Shown: positions 1 to 7,521 of the stretch, one piece after another | Layout: the number at the start of each line of letters is the position of its first letter | How positions within the stretch are numbered: the stretch's first letter is position 1 | Source: Methanoculleus sp. SDB | GTDB lineage: Archaea; Halobacteriota; Methanomicrobia; Methanomicrobiales; Methanomicrobiaceae | Direction of reading: 5' to 3' | Assembly (NCBI GenBank): GCA_001412355.1 | Contig: LKUD01000047.1 | Span: forward strand, 1-64,000 | Length of the DNA stretch: 64,000 nucleotides | Program-made: the position numbers and the translations under genes | Notes under the pieces: generated by a model | Databases searched by the model: none | The model's input: only the letters and a program-made list of their open reading frames with translations | What the model was told of the DNA's origin: nothing

Positions 1-465
1 AAACTCTTTTTTAATAAATATCCCGAAATCTCCGAAGAAAATTCCCGTATATTTCGCGAGCAGATTAACAATCCCGCTCGATAGGACAAAGAAGAGGTCG
101 GGGTCCGGAAACGACTGCCGAAACGCACCGCCCACAACGCCATCCGTTTCGCACGCCTTTTTTATGACGAACAGGGCATCATCCGGTATCGTGCAGTCGA
201 CATGCAAAAAAAGGAGGATATCCCCGCGGGTGACTGCCGCTCCGGCATTCATCTGGATACCCCTGCCCGTCGGAGCCGTGAGGAGTGTCAGGGGTGCCGG
301 GAATTCCGGGCGGCACTGCTCGATTGCCGCAACCGTCCCGTCCGAACTCCCGCCGTCTGCGACGATCAGTTCGAAATCTCCCTGCAGGTGGGCAAGATTG
401 TCAAGAAACGGCCCGATGGCTGCCTCTTCATTCAGAACCGGCGTGATGATCGAGATCAGGGGCAT
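1..465 (-). CDS. TIGR04283-like family 2 glycosyltransferase (partial)
   Basis: This gene runs off the left edge, so only its N-terminal ~155 residues are visible. The reverse strand encodes a GT-A start with SIITPVLNEE, then VADGGSSDGT, then a GRGIQMNAGA stretch and LLFLHVDCT, the usual order of the nucleotide-sugar binding and metal-binding segments in small family 2 glycosyltransferases. The GRGxQMNxGA signature fits the TIGR04283 group, often found with arsenosugar genes. I place the start at the ATG at 465 because GGAGAG lies about ten bases upstream; an in-frame ATG at 486 is the alternative. It is transcribed divergently from the membrane protein/radical SAM cluster on its right, which also holds a TIGR04282-like partner. 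The substrate is unknown. Family assignment is firm at the fold level, moderate at the subfamily level. Confidence 0.85.
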   Translation of the reverse strand, partial: MPLISIITPVLNEEAAIGPFLDNLAHLQGDFELIVADGGSSDGTVAAIEQCRPEFPAPLTLLTAPTGRGIQMNAGAAVTRGDILLFLHVDCTIPDDALFVIKKACETDGVVGGAFRQSFPDPDLFFVLSSGIVNLLAKYTGIFFGDFGIFIKKEF

Positions 466-515
466 CGGGATTGCGCTCTCCAACATATCATCTGAATAGC
501 GGAAGCGCTCGTCAC

Positions 516-523
516 ATTTATTA
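516..523 (-). promoter_or_regulatory. TATA-like box of the leftward glycosyltransferase
   Basis: The reverse strand reads TAATAAAT here. Transcription would begin about 25 bases further on, near 492, giving a leader of about 27 bases before the ATG at 465, with GGAGAG inside it. Inferred from position and composition only. Confidence 0.4.
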
Positions 524-546
524 GTTGACATGCAGAATTGGCGGTT

Positions 547-1245
547 ATGAGGATCGATTACGAACGGGTAATGACAGCAGGATTCGGCGTGCTGATCCTC
601 GGAGTTGCCTGGCTGGTCTTCTGGCTGGGCCCTGCCTTCCCTCTCTACGAGGGTGATGTGCGCTGGGCTCATAACTTCGCGTTTGCGCTTATATTCATCA
701 TCGTCGGGCTTGCTTCATGGAAACGATCAGTGTCCTCTGGCATTATCGCCGTCATCGCATCTTTTCTCATGGTCCCGGCCGAACTCGCCTTTTTTTCGGG
801 CGAGACGGCAACCGGGATTGCCGGTGTATTTTTTGCGTTAATGCTCGCTGTCATTGTCATTGAGCGGCTGACGGGGAAGGACCTCGTCCAGCCACCGCCA
901 CGGCTGAATGCCTGGCTCAGGATTCACCTCCTCACTTTTGCATACATAGGAATTGCCCATATGCCGTTCATCTTCTTCTTCGTCCGCTGGTACGCCGCTG
1001 ATCCATTCCTTCTCTATCTCCCCGTCGAACACGAACCCTCGACGTCGATCTTCAACGCAATGCTCGTCATCCTCGTCATCCTCGCCATCATGGAACGATA
1101 CGTGAAAACCATCGGGAGATTCCGGGTGTCCCGGACCGACTTTTACTGGGGCGGTGCTGATGCTCCTCCTCCCGCTTGCATCTATTGGAATCTTCGGAGA
1201 ATGATCACGAATGTCTATATTGTATTTCACACATTTCCTGTATAG
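547..1245 (+). CDS. multi-pass membrane protein, probable frameshift near its C-terminus
   Basis: This is an unrecognised integral membrane protein. From the ATG at 547 (a TTG at 538 is possible) I see five to six hydrophobic segments, for example GFGVLILGVAWLVFWLG, FALIFIIVGLASW and FNAMLVILVILAIM. The last ~35 residues of the open frame are polar and unlike a membrane protein. In the +1 frame the same bases read FTGAVLMLLLPLASIGIFGE and then stop at 1202-1204, a natural final membrane helix. The switch falls at TTTT (1141-1144); three T would restore the frame. So the gene probably ends at 1204 in relatives. It precedes the radical SAM gene and may share its transcript. It could serve as a transporter or a membrane anchor of the pathway; I cannot assign a function. 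Confidence 0.65.
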   Translation: MRIDYERVMTAGFGVLILGVAWLVFWLGPAFPLYEGDVRWAHNFAFALIFIIVGLASWKRSVSSGIIAVIASFLMVPAELAFFSGETATGIAGVFFALMLAVIVIERLTGKDLVQPPPRLNAWLRIHLLTFAYIGIAHMPFIFFFVRWYAADPFLLYLPVEHEPSTSIFNAMLVILVILAIMERYVKTIGRFRVSRTDFYWGGADAPPPACIYWNLRRMITNVYIVFHTFPV

Positions 1246-1289
1246 TAATCAGGCCTGTACTGACATCGGCAGGGGGGGGCGTCGGTAAG

Positions 1290-2354
1290 ATGGCTGAACC
1301 CGATTCTGTGGTCAGCGGAGGGTGCCTTCACCCCGATTCGTCGGAAGTCACCCGTTTTTTTGAGGAATCAAAGGTGTACTCGGTCCAGATCGAGTCGTGT
1401 CTTTCCTGTCCGCAGGGCTGCCGGTACTGCTACGCGGCAGCGGACGACGCACCCTCTGCGGAACTGCCAAAGGCGAGTATAATCCGGCTTCTTGACGAGG
1501 CGGTGGCACTGGATGTGCGTGCTATCGACTGGCTGGGCGGTGATCCCCTCATGAGAAGCGACTGGTACGAACTGATAGAGGCAGCACAGGGTCGTGGCCT
1601 GAAAAACAACATCTGGACGAGCGGCATGCCGCTATCCGATCCTCTGGTTGCAGAACAGGTTGTGAAAGCCTCTGATGGTGGTTTTATCAGCGTTCATCTC
1701 GACACCCTCGATGAGACGATCTATGGAGCCCTCCACACGGAAAATCCTGCGGGGAAGATCCGTGCGATTCTCGAGGGGGTGGAGCATCTCCTCAGGTGTG
1801 GCAAGAATCCGGACGAGATCATTAACTGCATCACGTTTACCCGGCCGCTCGCAGGAGAAGATGTCGAAAGAACGATACGATTCTTCGCTTCCAAAGGGAT
1901 CCGGACGTGCCTGACACAGATTTGCATGGCCGGGCTCGGGGCGGAGCACCCGGAATGGGTCCCGACACCTGATGAGATCCGGCATGCCTGCGATGTGCGG
2001 GACCGGGTGAATTATCCCGGATCGCCTCTCTCGATGAGCACGATGGATGTGAACAAGTTCTACTGCAGCGGGATTGTCTGTGTAACGGTTGACGGGGATG
2101 TGACTCCCTGTTCTGTTATCAGAAAGAGTTTTGGAAATATCGGCGAGATGCCGTTTCGGGAGATCATCAACAAAAACCGGCGAGAGCTGACGTTTGCACC
2201 GCTCCGGAACGGAGAAATGCCCAAAAAATGCACGACCTGCCAGAACAGGCCTGTCTGCTGGGGGTGCCGGGCGACGGCATATTATACGTCCGGGGATATG
2301 ATGGGGGAGGATCCGAACTGCCCCTACAAAACAGGTGGTGATACACATGATTGA
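1290..2354 (+). CDS. radical SAM protein with SPASM-type C-terminus
   Basis: This is a radical S-adenosylmethionine enzyme. The [4Fe-4S]/SAM motif CxxxCxxC is seen as C40-PQG-C44-RY-C47, followed by the GGDPLM segment typical of the SAM site. The C-terminal part carries a further Cys set (around KKCTTC, VCWGC and NCPY near residues 315-345), as in SPASM domains that bind auxiliary iron-sulfur clusters and act in peptide or small-molecule maturation. I choose the ATG at 1290 (354 residues), since longer versions overlap the repaired upstream gene. Its stop overlaps the methyltransferase start by 8 bases, so the two are coupled. Neighbouring methyltransferase and DUF2064 genes suggest a shared small-molecule pathway. 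No precursor peptide is visible, and the substrate is unknown. Confidence 0.85.
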   Translation: MAEPDSVVSGGCLHPDSSEVTRFFEESKVYSVQIESCLSCPQGCRYCYAAADDAPSAELPKASIIRLLDEAVALDVRAIDWLGGDPLMRSDWYELIEAAQGRGLKNNIWTSGMPLSDPLVAEQVVKASDGGFISVHLDTLDETIYGALHTENPAGKIRAILEGVEHLLRCGKNPDEIINCITFTRPLAGEDVERTIRFFASKGIRTCLTQICMAGLGAEHPEWVPTPDEIRHACDVRDRVNYPGSPLSMSTMDVNKFYCSGIVCVTVDGDVTPCSVIRKSFGNIGEMPFREIINKNRRELTFAPLRNGEMPKKCTTCQNRPVCWGCRATAYYTSGDMMGEDPNCPYKTGGDTHD

Positions 2355-3150
2355 GAGAAGACAGGATGTCACGATCGCTGACGTGACCGGGGCATACGCC
2401 GGAGCGGTTGGCGAAATCTGGGAAATGGTAATGGGAGAAGAAATCCACGTCGGGGGCGGACATTCGACAGATGAACTCGCACAGAGGGCCGGTGTGACCG
2501 CAGATGTCCACGTCCTTGATATCTGCAGTGCGCTTGGGGGTCCGGCACGGCATCTCGCCCGGACGTATGGATGCCGGGTTACCGGCCTCGATGCAACACC
2601 GGAAATGGTGGCGGAGGCGGCCAGAAGAACGGAGTTGGCAGGCCTGTCGGGGCGTGTTGCCTTTAAATGTGGAAATGCGCTTGATATACCGTTTCGGGCA
2701 TCGACATTCGATATTATCTGGGGGCAGGATGCCTGGTGCTATGTGACTGATAAAGAGAGGCTGATTTCCGAGGCCGCACGCGTGATCAGACCCGGAGGTG
2801 TGATTGCTTTTACCGACTGGATCCAGACGGGAGTTATGTCCGAAAGCGAGTGGGAGCATCTCGTCTCCTTCATGATCTTTCCCTCGCTCGGAACGCTTGA
2901 AGGGTATGCGGGGCTCCTCCGGGAGAATGGGTTTCTCGTATCAGTCGCAGACGATTTAAGCAGGGACTTTGCCGACCATTGCCAGGCGTACAAAGACGCG
3001 CTCGAAGGAGATCTCCGGGTACCGATCATGAACCGGTTCGGGTCGGATCTCTATCAGGCGGTCGTTCGCGGAGTCGCACTCTGGGCAGACGCCGCAGATG
3101 CCGGAAAAGTGGGACGGGGTCTCTGGATCGGGCGGAGGAGAGAAATCTGA
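2347..3150 (+). CDS. class I SAM-dependent methyltransferase
   Basis: A 267-residue Rossmann-fold methyltransferase. Motif I is seen as VLDICSALGGPARHLA, the acidic loop as VTGLDATPEMV, and a later RPGGVIAFTDW segment matches post-motif II of the sarcosine/dimethylglycine methyltransferase-like group. It lacks the cysteine set expected of an ArsM arsenite methyltransferase, so direct arsenic methylation is not supported. The ATG at 2347 is preceded by AGGTGGTGAT, a good archaeal ribosome binding site, and overlaps the radical SAM stop. Its own stop overlaps the proposed CTG start of the next gene. It probably modifies the product of the radical SAM step; the acceptor is unknown. Confidence 0.85.
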   Translation: MIERRQDVTIADVTGAYAGAVGEIWEMVMGEEIHVGGGHSTDELAQRAGVTADVHVLDICSALGGPARHLARTYGCRVTGLDATPEMVAEAARRTELAGLSGRVAFKCGNALDIPFRASTFDIIWGQDAWCYVTDKERLISEAARVIRPGGVIAFTDWIQTGVMSESEWEHLVSFMIFPSLGTLEGYAGLLRENGFLVSVADDLSRDFADHCQAYKDALEGDLRVPIMNRFGSDLYQAVVRGVALWADAADAGKVGRGLWIGRRREI

Positions 3151-3872
3151 ACAGTCCCCGAAATGCCATCGTGATCATGGCAAAACAACCGGTGCCGGGC
3201 ACCGTCAAGACACGCCTCTGCCCGCCGCTCACACCGCTGGCAGCTGCAGAATTGTATGGTGCGTTTCTCCGTGATACTGTCTTAAACGTATCAGGAATCC
3301 GGGATGCTGATTGTTTCGTCGCATATGACCCGGAGACAGCAGGGGATTTCTTTTCCCGGATGGCACCGGAGAGGGTCCGGTGCATTGCGCAGGGTGATGG
3401 AGATCTGGGTGGAAAACTCTCCGGGATCGCAGAGAGACTGTTCTCTATGGGATACGGGAAGGTGATCCTCATGGGAAGCGACACCCCACACCTGCCCGCG
3501 GAGTATCTCACGAAGGCGCTCCGGCGGCTCGATTTTAGGGATGTCGTGCTGGGCCCTTGTGACGACGGCGGGTATTATCTCATTGGGAGCCGTCAACACC
3601 TCCCTGCTCTGTTTTCCGACATGCCGTGGAGCACATCACGGGTATTGAGCATGACGCTTGAAAGGACACGGGGAAAAGGTCTCTCCGGATATCTGCTGCC
3701 GGTCTGGTATGATCTTGACACAATAGAGGATGTGCGGAGACTTGCAGGGGATATGGCGAGTTATACGGGCGGTTATCAGTTCACATGCCCGAGGACGGAA
3801 CGGGCGATTGCCGGGCTTGGAGAAGTGCTTGGTGCAGGATCGCATACGGAGGAGACAACTTGGCGGAAGTAG
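3147..3872 (+). CDS. DUF2064 / TIGR04282-like GT-A fold transferase
   Basis: This protein has the DUF2064 hallmarks: an N-terminal nucleotide-binding segment (MAKQPVPGTVKTRL), GSDTPHLP in the middle and LGPCDDGGYYLIG, which resembles the metal-binding site of CofC-like and GT-A nucleotidyl/glycosyl transferases. TIGR04282 members are found beside TIGR04283 glycosyltransferases in arsenosugar clusters, and both types are present here. The start is uncertain. The family N-terminus fits best if translation begins at the CTG at 3147, which overlaps the upstream TGA and lies eight bases after GGAGG. GTG 3171 and ATG 3177 are alternatives but would shorten the first strand. It is the last gene of the rightward operon. 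Confidence 0.8.
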   Translation: MNSPRNAIVIMAKQPVPGTVKTRLCPPLTPLAAAELYGAFLRDTVLNVSGIRDADCFVAYDPETAGDFFSRMAPERVRCIAQGDGDLGGKLSGIAERLFSMGYGKVILMGSDTPHLPAEYLTKALRRLDFRDVVLGPCDDGGYYLIGSRQHLPALFSDMPWSTSRVLSMTLERTRGKGLSGYLLPVWYDLDTIEDVRRLAGDMASYTGGYQFTCPRTERAIAGLGEVLGAGSHTEETTWRK

Positions 3873-3887
3873 TGATACCTTTCAATC

Positions 3888-3960
3888 GCAGGAGCGCTCG
3901 CGTATTTCCTAAAAAAAATTACCTTTTTCTCATGCAGATGGTAAAAGCGAGCGCTCCTGC
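3888..3960. terminator. 14-bp perfect inverted repeat between convergent genes
   Basis: GCAGGAGCGCTCGC at 3888-3901 recurs as its reverse complement at 3947-3960, with a 45-base spacer holding an A8 run and a T5 run. The right arm is coding for the C-terminal hydrophobic helix of the DUF333 protein; the left arm lies downstream of the DUF2064 gene. It could act as a bidirectional terminator between the two converging transcripts. Confidence 0.5.
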
Positions 3961-4554
3961 CGCCCCGATCACGGCAAACCCGGGGGTGGCCTCTCCTGCT
4001 GGCTCCTCCGTCTCAACCGGGCAGTCGGGATCCTGCTCGGGGCGGCAGTCGGGATCGCAGATGCCGTCCTGCACCCCGTCGCAGCAGATGTCCCCGCCGC
4101 CCGAGGGGCAGTCGGCCGGGCACGCGGTGTGGTTCTCGGGGCCGACGGTGCAGACTCCGTCGCCGCATATGGCTGAAACAGGGCTGAATTCCCTGAAATC
4201 GAGTGCCATGAGAGTGGTTGCCTCCTCCTCGGACCCGTCCGGCAGAATGCAGACGGCGCAGGTGCAGGAATAGACTGGCGAGCACCGGTCGCAGTCATGG
4301 ATGGTTTTCGTTTCATAGCCCTGCCGTGCGCAGTAGCCCGCCTCGGGAGCCGATATCCCCGCGAGGAAATCCCATGTCCTGATATAGCGGCCGTCGGGGA
4401 GTCTGCAGGCGTCGACCTGCCCCGTGTCGGTCATGACCGGGACATACTCGTACCCGAGTTCGGTGCAGTACACCATCGCGGGATCGCGAAGCGCTCCTGC
4501 CGGTGCGGCGATAAGGAGCAGGGCGAGGAGCATGTGCAGGGATCGCCGGGTCAT
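3919..4554 (-). CDS. DUF333-containing secreted Cys-rich protein with PGF-type C-terminal anchor
   Basis: A 211-residue exported protein. It starts at the ATG at 4554, which overlaps the protease stop as ATGA and follows GGTGAGG. After a signal peptide (MLLALLLIAAPAGA) come two DUF333-like units (MVYCTELGYEY...CRLPDGRY and GYCARQGYE...CILPDGSE), then a CGDGVC...HTACPADCP segment and further Cys pairs. The C-terminus is TPGFAVIGAAG, a short hydrophobic helix and MRKR, which resembles the PGF-CTERM sorting signal that archaeosortase A handles in other euryarchaea. It is translationally coupled to the papain-like protease, so it may be a cell-surface inhibitor, propeptide-like partner or substrate of it. 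DUF333 has no firm biochemical role known to me. Confidence 0.8.
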   Translation of the reverse strand: MTRRSLHMLLALLLIAAPAGALRDPAMVYCTELGYEYVPVMTDTGQVDACRLPDGRYIRTWDFLAGISAPEAGYCARQGYETKTIHDCDRCSPVYSCTCAVCILPDGSEEEATTLMALDFREFSPVSAICGDGVCTVGPENHTACPADCPSGGGDICCDGVQDGICDPDCRPEQDPDCPVETEEPAGEATPGFAVIGAAGALAFTICMRKR

Positions 4555-7208
4555 CCCGGCCTCACCCCCCGGACGTTCCATTTTTCGTTCACTTCCCACC
4601 ACGAAGTGGAGGTCCAGCGGTGGTCGTAGGGGATCGACCCGAACCCGCCGGATTCACTCCCGCGCGACCAGAGGGTACCCCAGCTGTTTTTGATAATCCA
4701 CTCACGGGCGGTCTCGTCCCAGCCGATGATGAGGATGCAGTGCGAGGCGCCGGGATCGCCTGCATTGTACTCGCAGGAGATGATCGGGCCGTAGCAGACC
4801 AGCGCCCGCTTCACCCGCCCCTCCTCGATCCCGTCCGTCGCACTGTCGCCGACGTCCCGCTCCCGCGAGATCGTCCATGCCCGCGAGCTCCAGTCGCTGC
4901 AGCGGCGGAAGCACCCGGGGGTTTCGATCTCGCCGCATGAGGTGCTTTCGTCGCTGTACGGGAAGCAGGTCTCATCGGGCACGCCGTCATTTTGGATGTA
5001 GTCGAAGAGGAACGGCCCCGGCCATCCACCGCAGCAGTGGCCGCTGCCCGCTCCCGCGGCACCCCAGCAGGAGACGATCGCCTGCTCGGAGAGATCGAGC
5101 TCGGGAAGGCCACGGGCGTTGATGCGCGGATAGAGGCCGAAGTCGAGCGTTCCCGCCCGGAACTCCGCGGCGTTTTCGATATTGTAGGTCGCCTCCATTG
5201 CCGCAAGGGTTGCGAAGGCGTAGCATGAGCCGCAATTGCCCTGGTTTTTCACCTCCGTGATCCAGTTCACGCCCAGCCAGTCGCGCCAGTCAAAGACATC
5301 AGGGAGATCATCCGCATGGCAGAGGTCGCAGGCGGTGTCGCAGGGCCCGCCACAGTCCACGTCGGTTTCGCCATGATTCTGGATGCGGTCGTCGCACGTG
5401 GCTGCCTGGCATGCTCCGTAACTGCAGAGCCCGTCGCAGGTGTGGGTCACGGTCGCAGCCGCACATCCGCCGCCCGAGCGGTCCGGGTAATATTCGACAA
5501 GCGTCCGTGAGTCGGTGCAGTAATCCTCGTTCGTGCCGATCCGCCCCCTTCTGTCGTAATTGAGCCCGCCGTCCGAGTCCTCGCAGACGCAGGCCCCCGA
5601 ATCGCAGCCGAACGGGCAGGTGATCAGGCTGCTGTGCGCAGCAAAATGGCCCGCATAGTCGAGCCCGCAGGTGTATTCCACGAGGCTTAGCGCATTCCAG
5701 CAGTAATCAGTCTGTCCTGCCACTGTTCCCTGCACGTAAGGATTGTTCCCCCCGTCCGTATCCGGGCAGGTGCAGGCACCGTGCTCGCATGTGCCGTAGG
5801 GGCAGGCGGTGATGGTGCTCACGAGGCCGTCGGGTCCGCAGGAAAATTCCTCGATGTGGGTTGCGTTCACGCACCGGTCGGCATACTCCCCGCAGGTAGT
5901 CCGGGCGGGCGTGCAGGAGCGCACGAATGTCCCCCGCATCTCGTTCCAGATATCAGTGCAGCTCTCCTCAGTCTGGCGCTCGATGTAGACGCTTCCGGAG
6001 ACGAAGGTCTCCTCGCCGCCGTCCGTATCCCTGCACCCGCAGCCGTTTCCGGCAACGGAGCCGTAGAGGTCCTCCCAGTAGTAGCGGATCCGCCCGGTAT
6101 CGCTGTCATACGCTGTCAGAGAATCGCGGCAGGTGTATGCCGCGGAGGGATAGTACAGCGGATCGAGATCCGCACAGCAGTATTCGGGCTCGAGGAGATC
6201 GGTGTCGCCGCAGGCCGGACAGCAGGCGTCGCAGGCATTCCCGACACCGTCGCCGTCGGTATCGGCCTGATCGGGATTGGGTACGTCCGGGCAGGTGTCC
6301 CACAGATCGTCCACACCATCACGATCCGTGTCTCCCGGTGCGAGACGGGCGTATTCCTCGGGGGGCACCGACCCCTCGGCGTACAGGACGCCGGAGCGGT
6401 CGGCGGCGACTGCGCCGAAAGAAGGATCGGACGCAACCGGCGGGGAGACGTATTCGCAGGCGGCGTCATGGCAGGTGGTGATACGGCGCCCGTCCATCCA
6501 GATCTCGATAACCCGCGTGGCACCTGCATCGGCCGTGGTGACGATATAGCGTACACGGTCCCCGAGAGCGGGTTTCTCCGGGATCGTCCGGGTGTCGAGG
6601 AATGCGGATGTGTATGCGGCTGGCGTCGGTGTCGGCGTTGCGGTTGCCGGCGGCATGGTCGTGGCGGCCGGTACCGGCGATGCCGTCGGAGTGACGGTTG
6701 TCGGGGGGACTGTCGTGGGTGTCGGTGATGCCGTCGGCGTTGCCGATGTGGTCGGGACGGTCGTCGCCGGAATCTGCCAGCAGTACATCGGATTCTGCAC
6801 CTGATCGTAGCCGCAGAGGATCTGCTGGCCCCCACAGGCGTCCAGTCCGGCGTTCTGTGCTTCTGCAGTTCCCGTGCACGTGCAGGCGGACGGGCACGTG
6901 GCGGGTACTGGTGGGGTGGGCGGCGGAGCCTGTGTCGGGGCGGTCGTGGGCGGTGCGGTTGTCGGCGTCGGTGTGGAAGTTTTGGTCGTAACCGGTATCT
7001 GGTAGCAGTACATCGGATTCTGGAATTTATCATACCCGCAGAGGATCTGCTGCCCGCCGCAGGGGGTATAACCATTTTTCTGTGCTGTCGCCGGCGTCAT
7101 GCACTCGCAGCCCTTCGGGCACTCCGCACCCACGGTTCCGGTACAAACGAGGAAAAAGAGGAAAATGGCAATGCCCAGGAAAGCTACTATACGCAGGTTC
7201 ACCATCAT
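4551..7208 (-). CDS. secreted multidomain papain-family (C1A) cysteine protease
   Basis: About 885 residues, exported by an N-terminal signal peptide. Order of domains: two Cys-rich repeats sharing PCGGQQILCGYDK/ACGGQQILCGYDQ, separated by long Pro/Thr linkers; an Ig-like stretch; two thrombospondin-3-like calcium repeats (DTDRDGVDD, DTDGDGVGN); Cys-rich repeats opening with DTDGG/DSDGG; and a C-terminal C1A peptidase domain. The peptidase keeps the oxyanion Gln and nucleophile Cys in NQGNCGSCYAF, the His in SHCILIIGWD and the Asn in IIKNSWG. The start is the ATG at 7208 or 7205, four or seven bases after GGAGAG. It lacks a standard inhibitory propeptide in front of the catalytic domain. Role: extracellular proteolysis or surface maturation, with the coupled DUF333 protein as likely partner. 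Confidence 0.9.
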   Translation of the reverse strand: MMVNLRIVAFLGIAIFLFFLVCTGTVGAECPKGCECMTPATAQKNGYTPCGGQQILCGYDKFQNPMYCYQIPVTTKTSTPTPTTAPPTTAPTQAPPPTPPVPATCPSACTCTGTAEAQNAGLDACGGQQILCGYDQVQNPMYCWQIPATTVPTTSATPTASPTPTTVPPTTVTPTASPVPAATTMPPATATPTPTPAAYTSAFLDTRTIPEKPALGDRVRYIVTTADAGATRVIEIWMDGRRITTCHDAACEYVSPPVASDPSFGAVAADRSGVLYAEGSVPPEEYARLAPGDTDRDGVDDLWDTCPDVPNPDQADTDGDGVGNACDACCPACGDTDLLEPEYCCADLDPLYYPSAAYTCRDSLTAYDSDTGRIRYYWEDLYGSVAGNGCGCRDTDGGEETFVSGSVYIERQTEESCTDIWNEMRGTFVRSCTPARTTCGEYADRCVNATHIEEFSCGPDGLVSTITACPYGTCEHGACTCPDTDGGNNPYVQGTVAGQTDYCWNALSLVEYTCGLDYAGHFAAHSSLITCPFGCDSGACVCEDSDGGLNYDRRGRIGTNEDYCTDSRTLVEYYPDRSGGGCAAATVTHTCDGLCSYGACQAATCDDRIQNHGETDVDCGGPCDTACDLCHADDLPDVFDWRDWLGVNWITEVKNQGNCGSCYAFATLAAMEATYNIENAAEFRAGTLDFGLYPRINARGLPELDLSEQAIVSCWGAAGAGSGHCCGGWPGPFLFDYIQNDGVPDETCFPYSDESTSCGEIETPGCFRRCSDWSSRAWTISRERDVGDSATDGIEEGRVKRALVCYGPIISCEYNAGDPGASHCILIIGWDETAREWIIKNSWGTLWSRGSESGGFGSIPYDHRWTSTSWWEVNEKWNVRGVRPG

Positions 7209-7243
7209 GGATCTCTCCGGCCTGATACAGGAAGTCAATCACC

Positions 7244-7256
7244 GTTGATTTTAATA
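7244..7256 (-). promoter_or_regulatory. AT-rich TATA-like element of the protease operon
   Basis: The reverse strand reads ATTATTAAAATCA here. A transcript start near 7225 would leave a leader of about 17 bases ending in GGAGAG before the protease ATG. Inferred. Confidence 0.4.
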
Positions 7257-7326
7257 ATCCTTGGGGCTCTCTCCGACATACAGACCCCCGGTATTTTGCA
7301 GCTCAGCCATCCCGACGCCGGATGAA

Positions 7327-7470
7327 GACGGGATTTATCTGGTATGCTGCCATGTCGACAGCGTGCAATCACGGAGGCACAGAACCCGGTGGTCGCGGGA
7401 TTTATGAATGTCTACCGGCTCGAAGGGAACTACGTCGCATGGATGGATGCGGGGTATCCGGTTGCACCGC
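7327..7470 (+). pseudogene. C-terminal remnant of a rhodanese-like gene
   Basis: The plus strand encodes DGIYLVCCHVDSV in one frame (7327-7365) and, after a -1 shift at about 7365, AITEAQNPVVAGF and MNVYRLEGNYVAWMDAGYPV. Joined, these match the C-terminal half of a rhodanese domain, with the strand carrying the catalytic Cys, then the GFxNVYxLxGxxxAWxxAGYPV tail. No N-terminal half can be read upstream and there is no start codon or ribosome site. This is therefore a decaying fragment. It fills most of the 313-base gap between the protease and UPF0182 genes. Confidence 0.6.
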
Positions 7471-7495
7471 AGGCAGGGAGGATTACCCCGAACGC

Positions 7496-7517
7496 GGGAA
7501 AAAAAGGGGCCCGGGGT
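7496..7517 (-). terminator. candidate terminator downstream of UPF0182
   Basis: After the UPF0182 stop the reverse strand shows the self-complementary CCCCGGGCCCC followed by T6. This fits archaeal pyrimidine-rich termination. Confidence 0.4.
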
Positions 7518-7521
7518 TGCG

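Noticed and set aside
5781-6728. A 315-residue Gly/Ala/Val-rich frame opposite the protease
   Set aside because: It mirrors the Asp/Thr/Pro-rich repeats of the protease and has no start signal.
6592-6990. Repetitive GGT/GTC-rich DNA considered as a satellite or mobile repeat
   Set aside because: In frame it encodes the Pro/Thr linkers of the protease, so low complexity is explained by coding.
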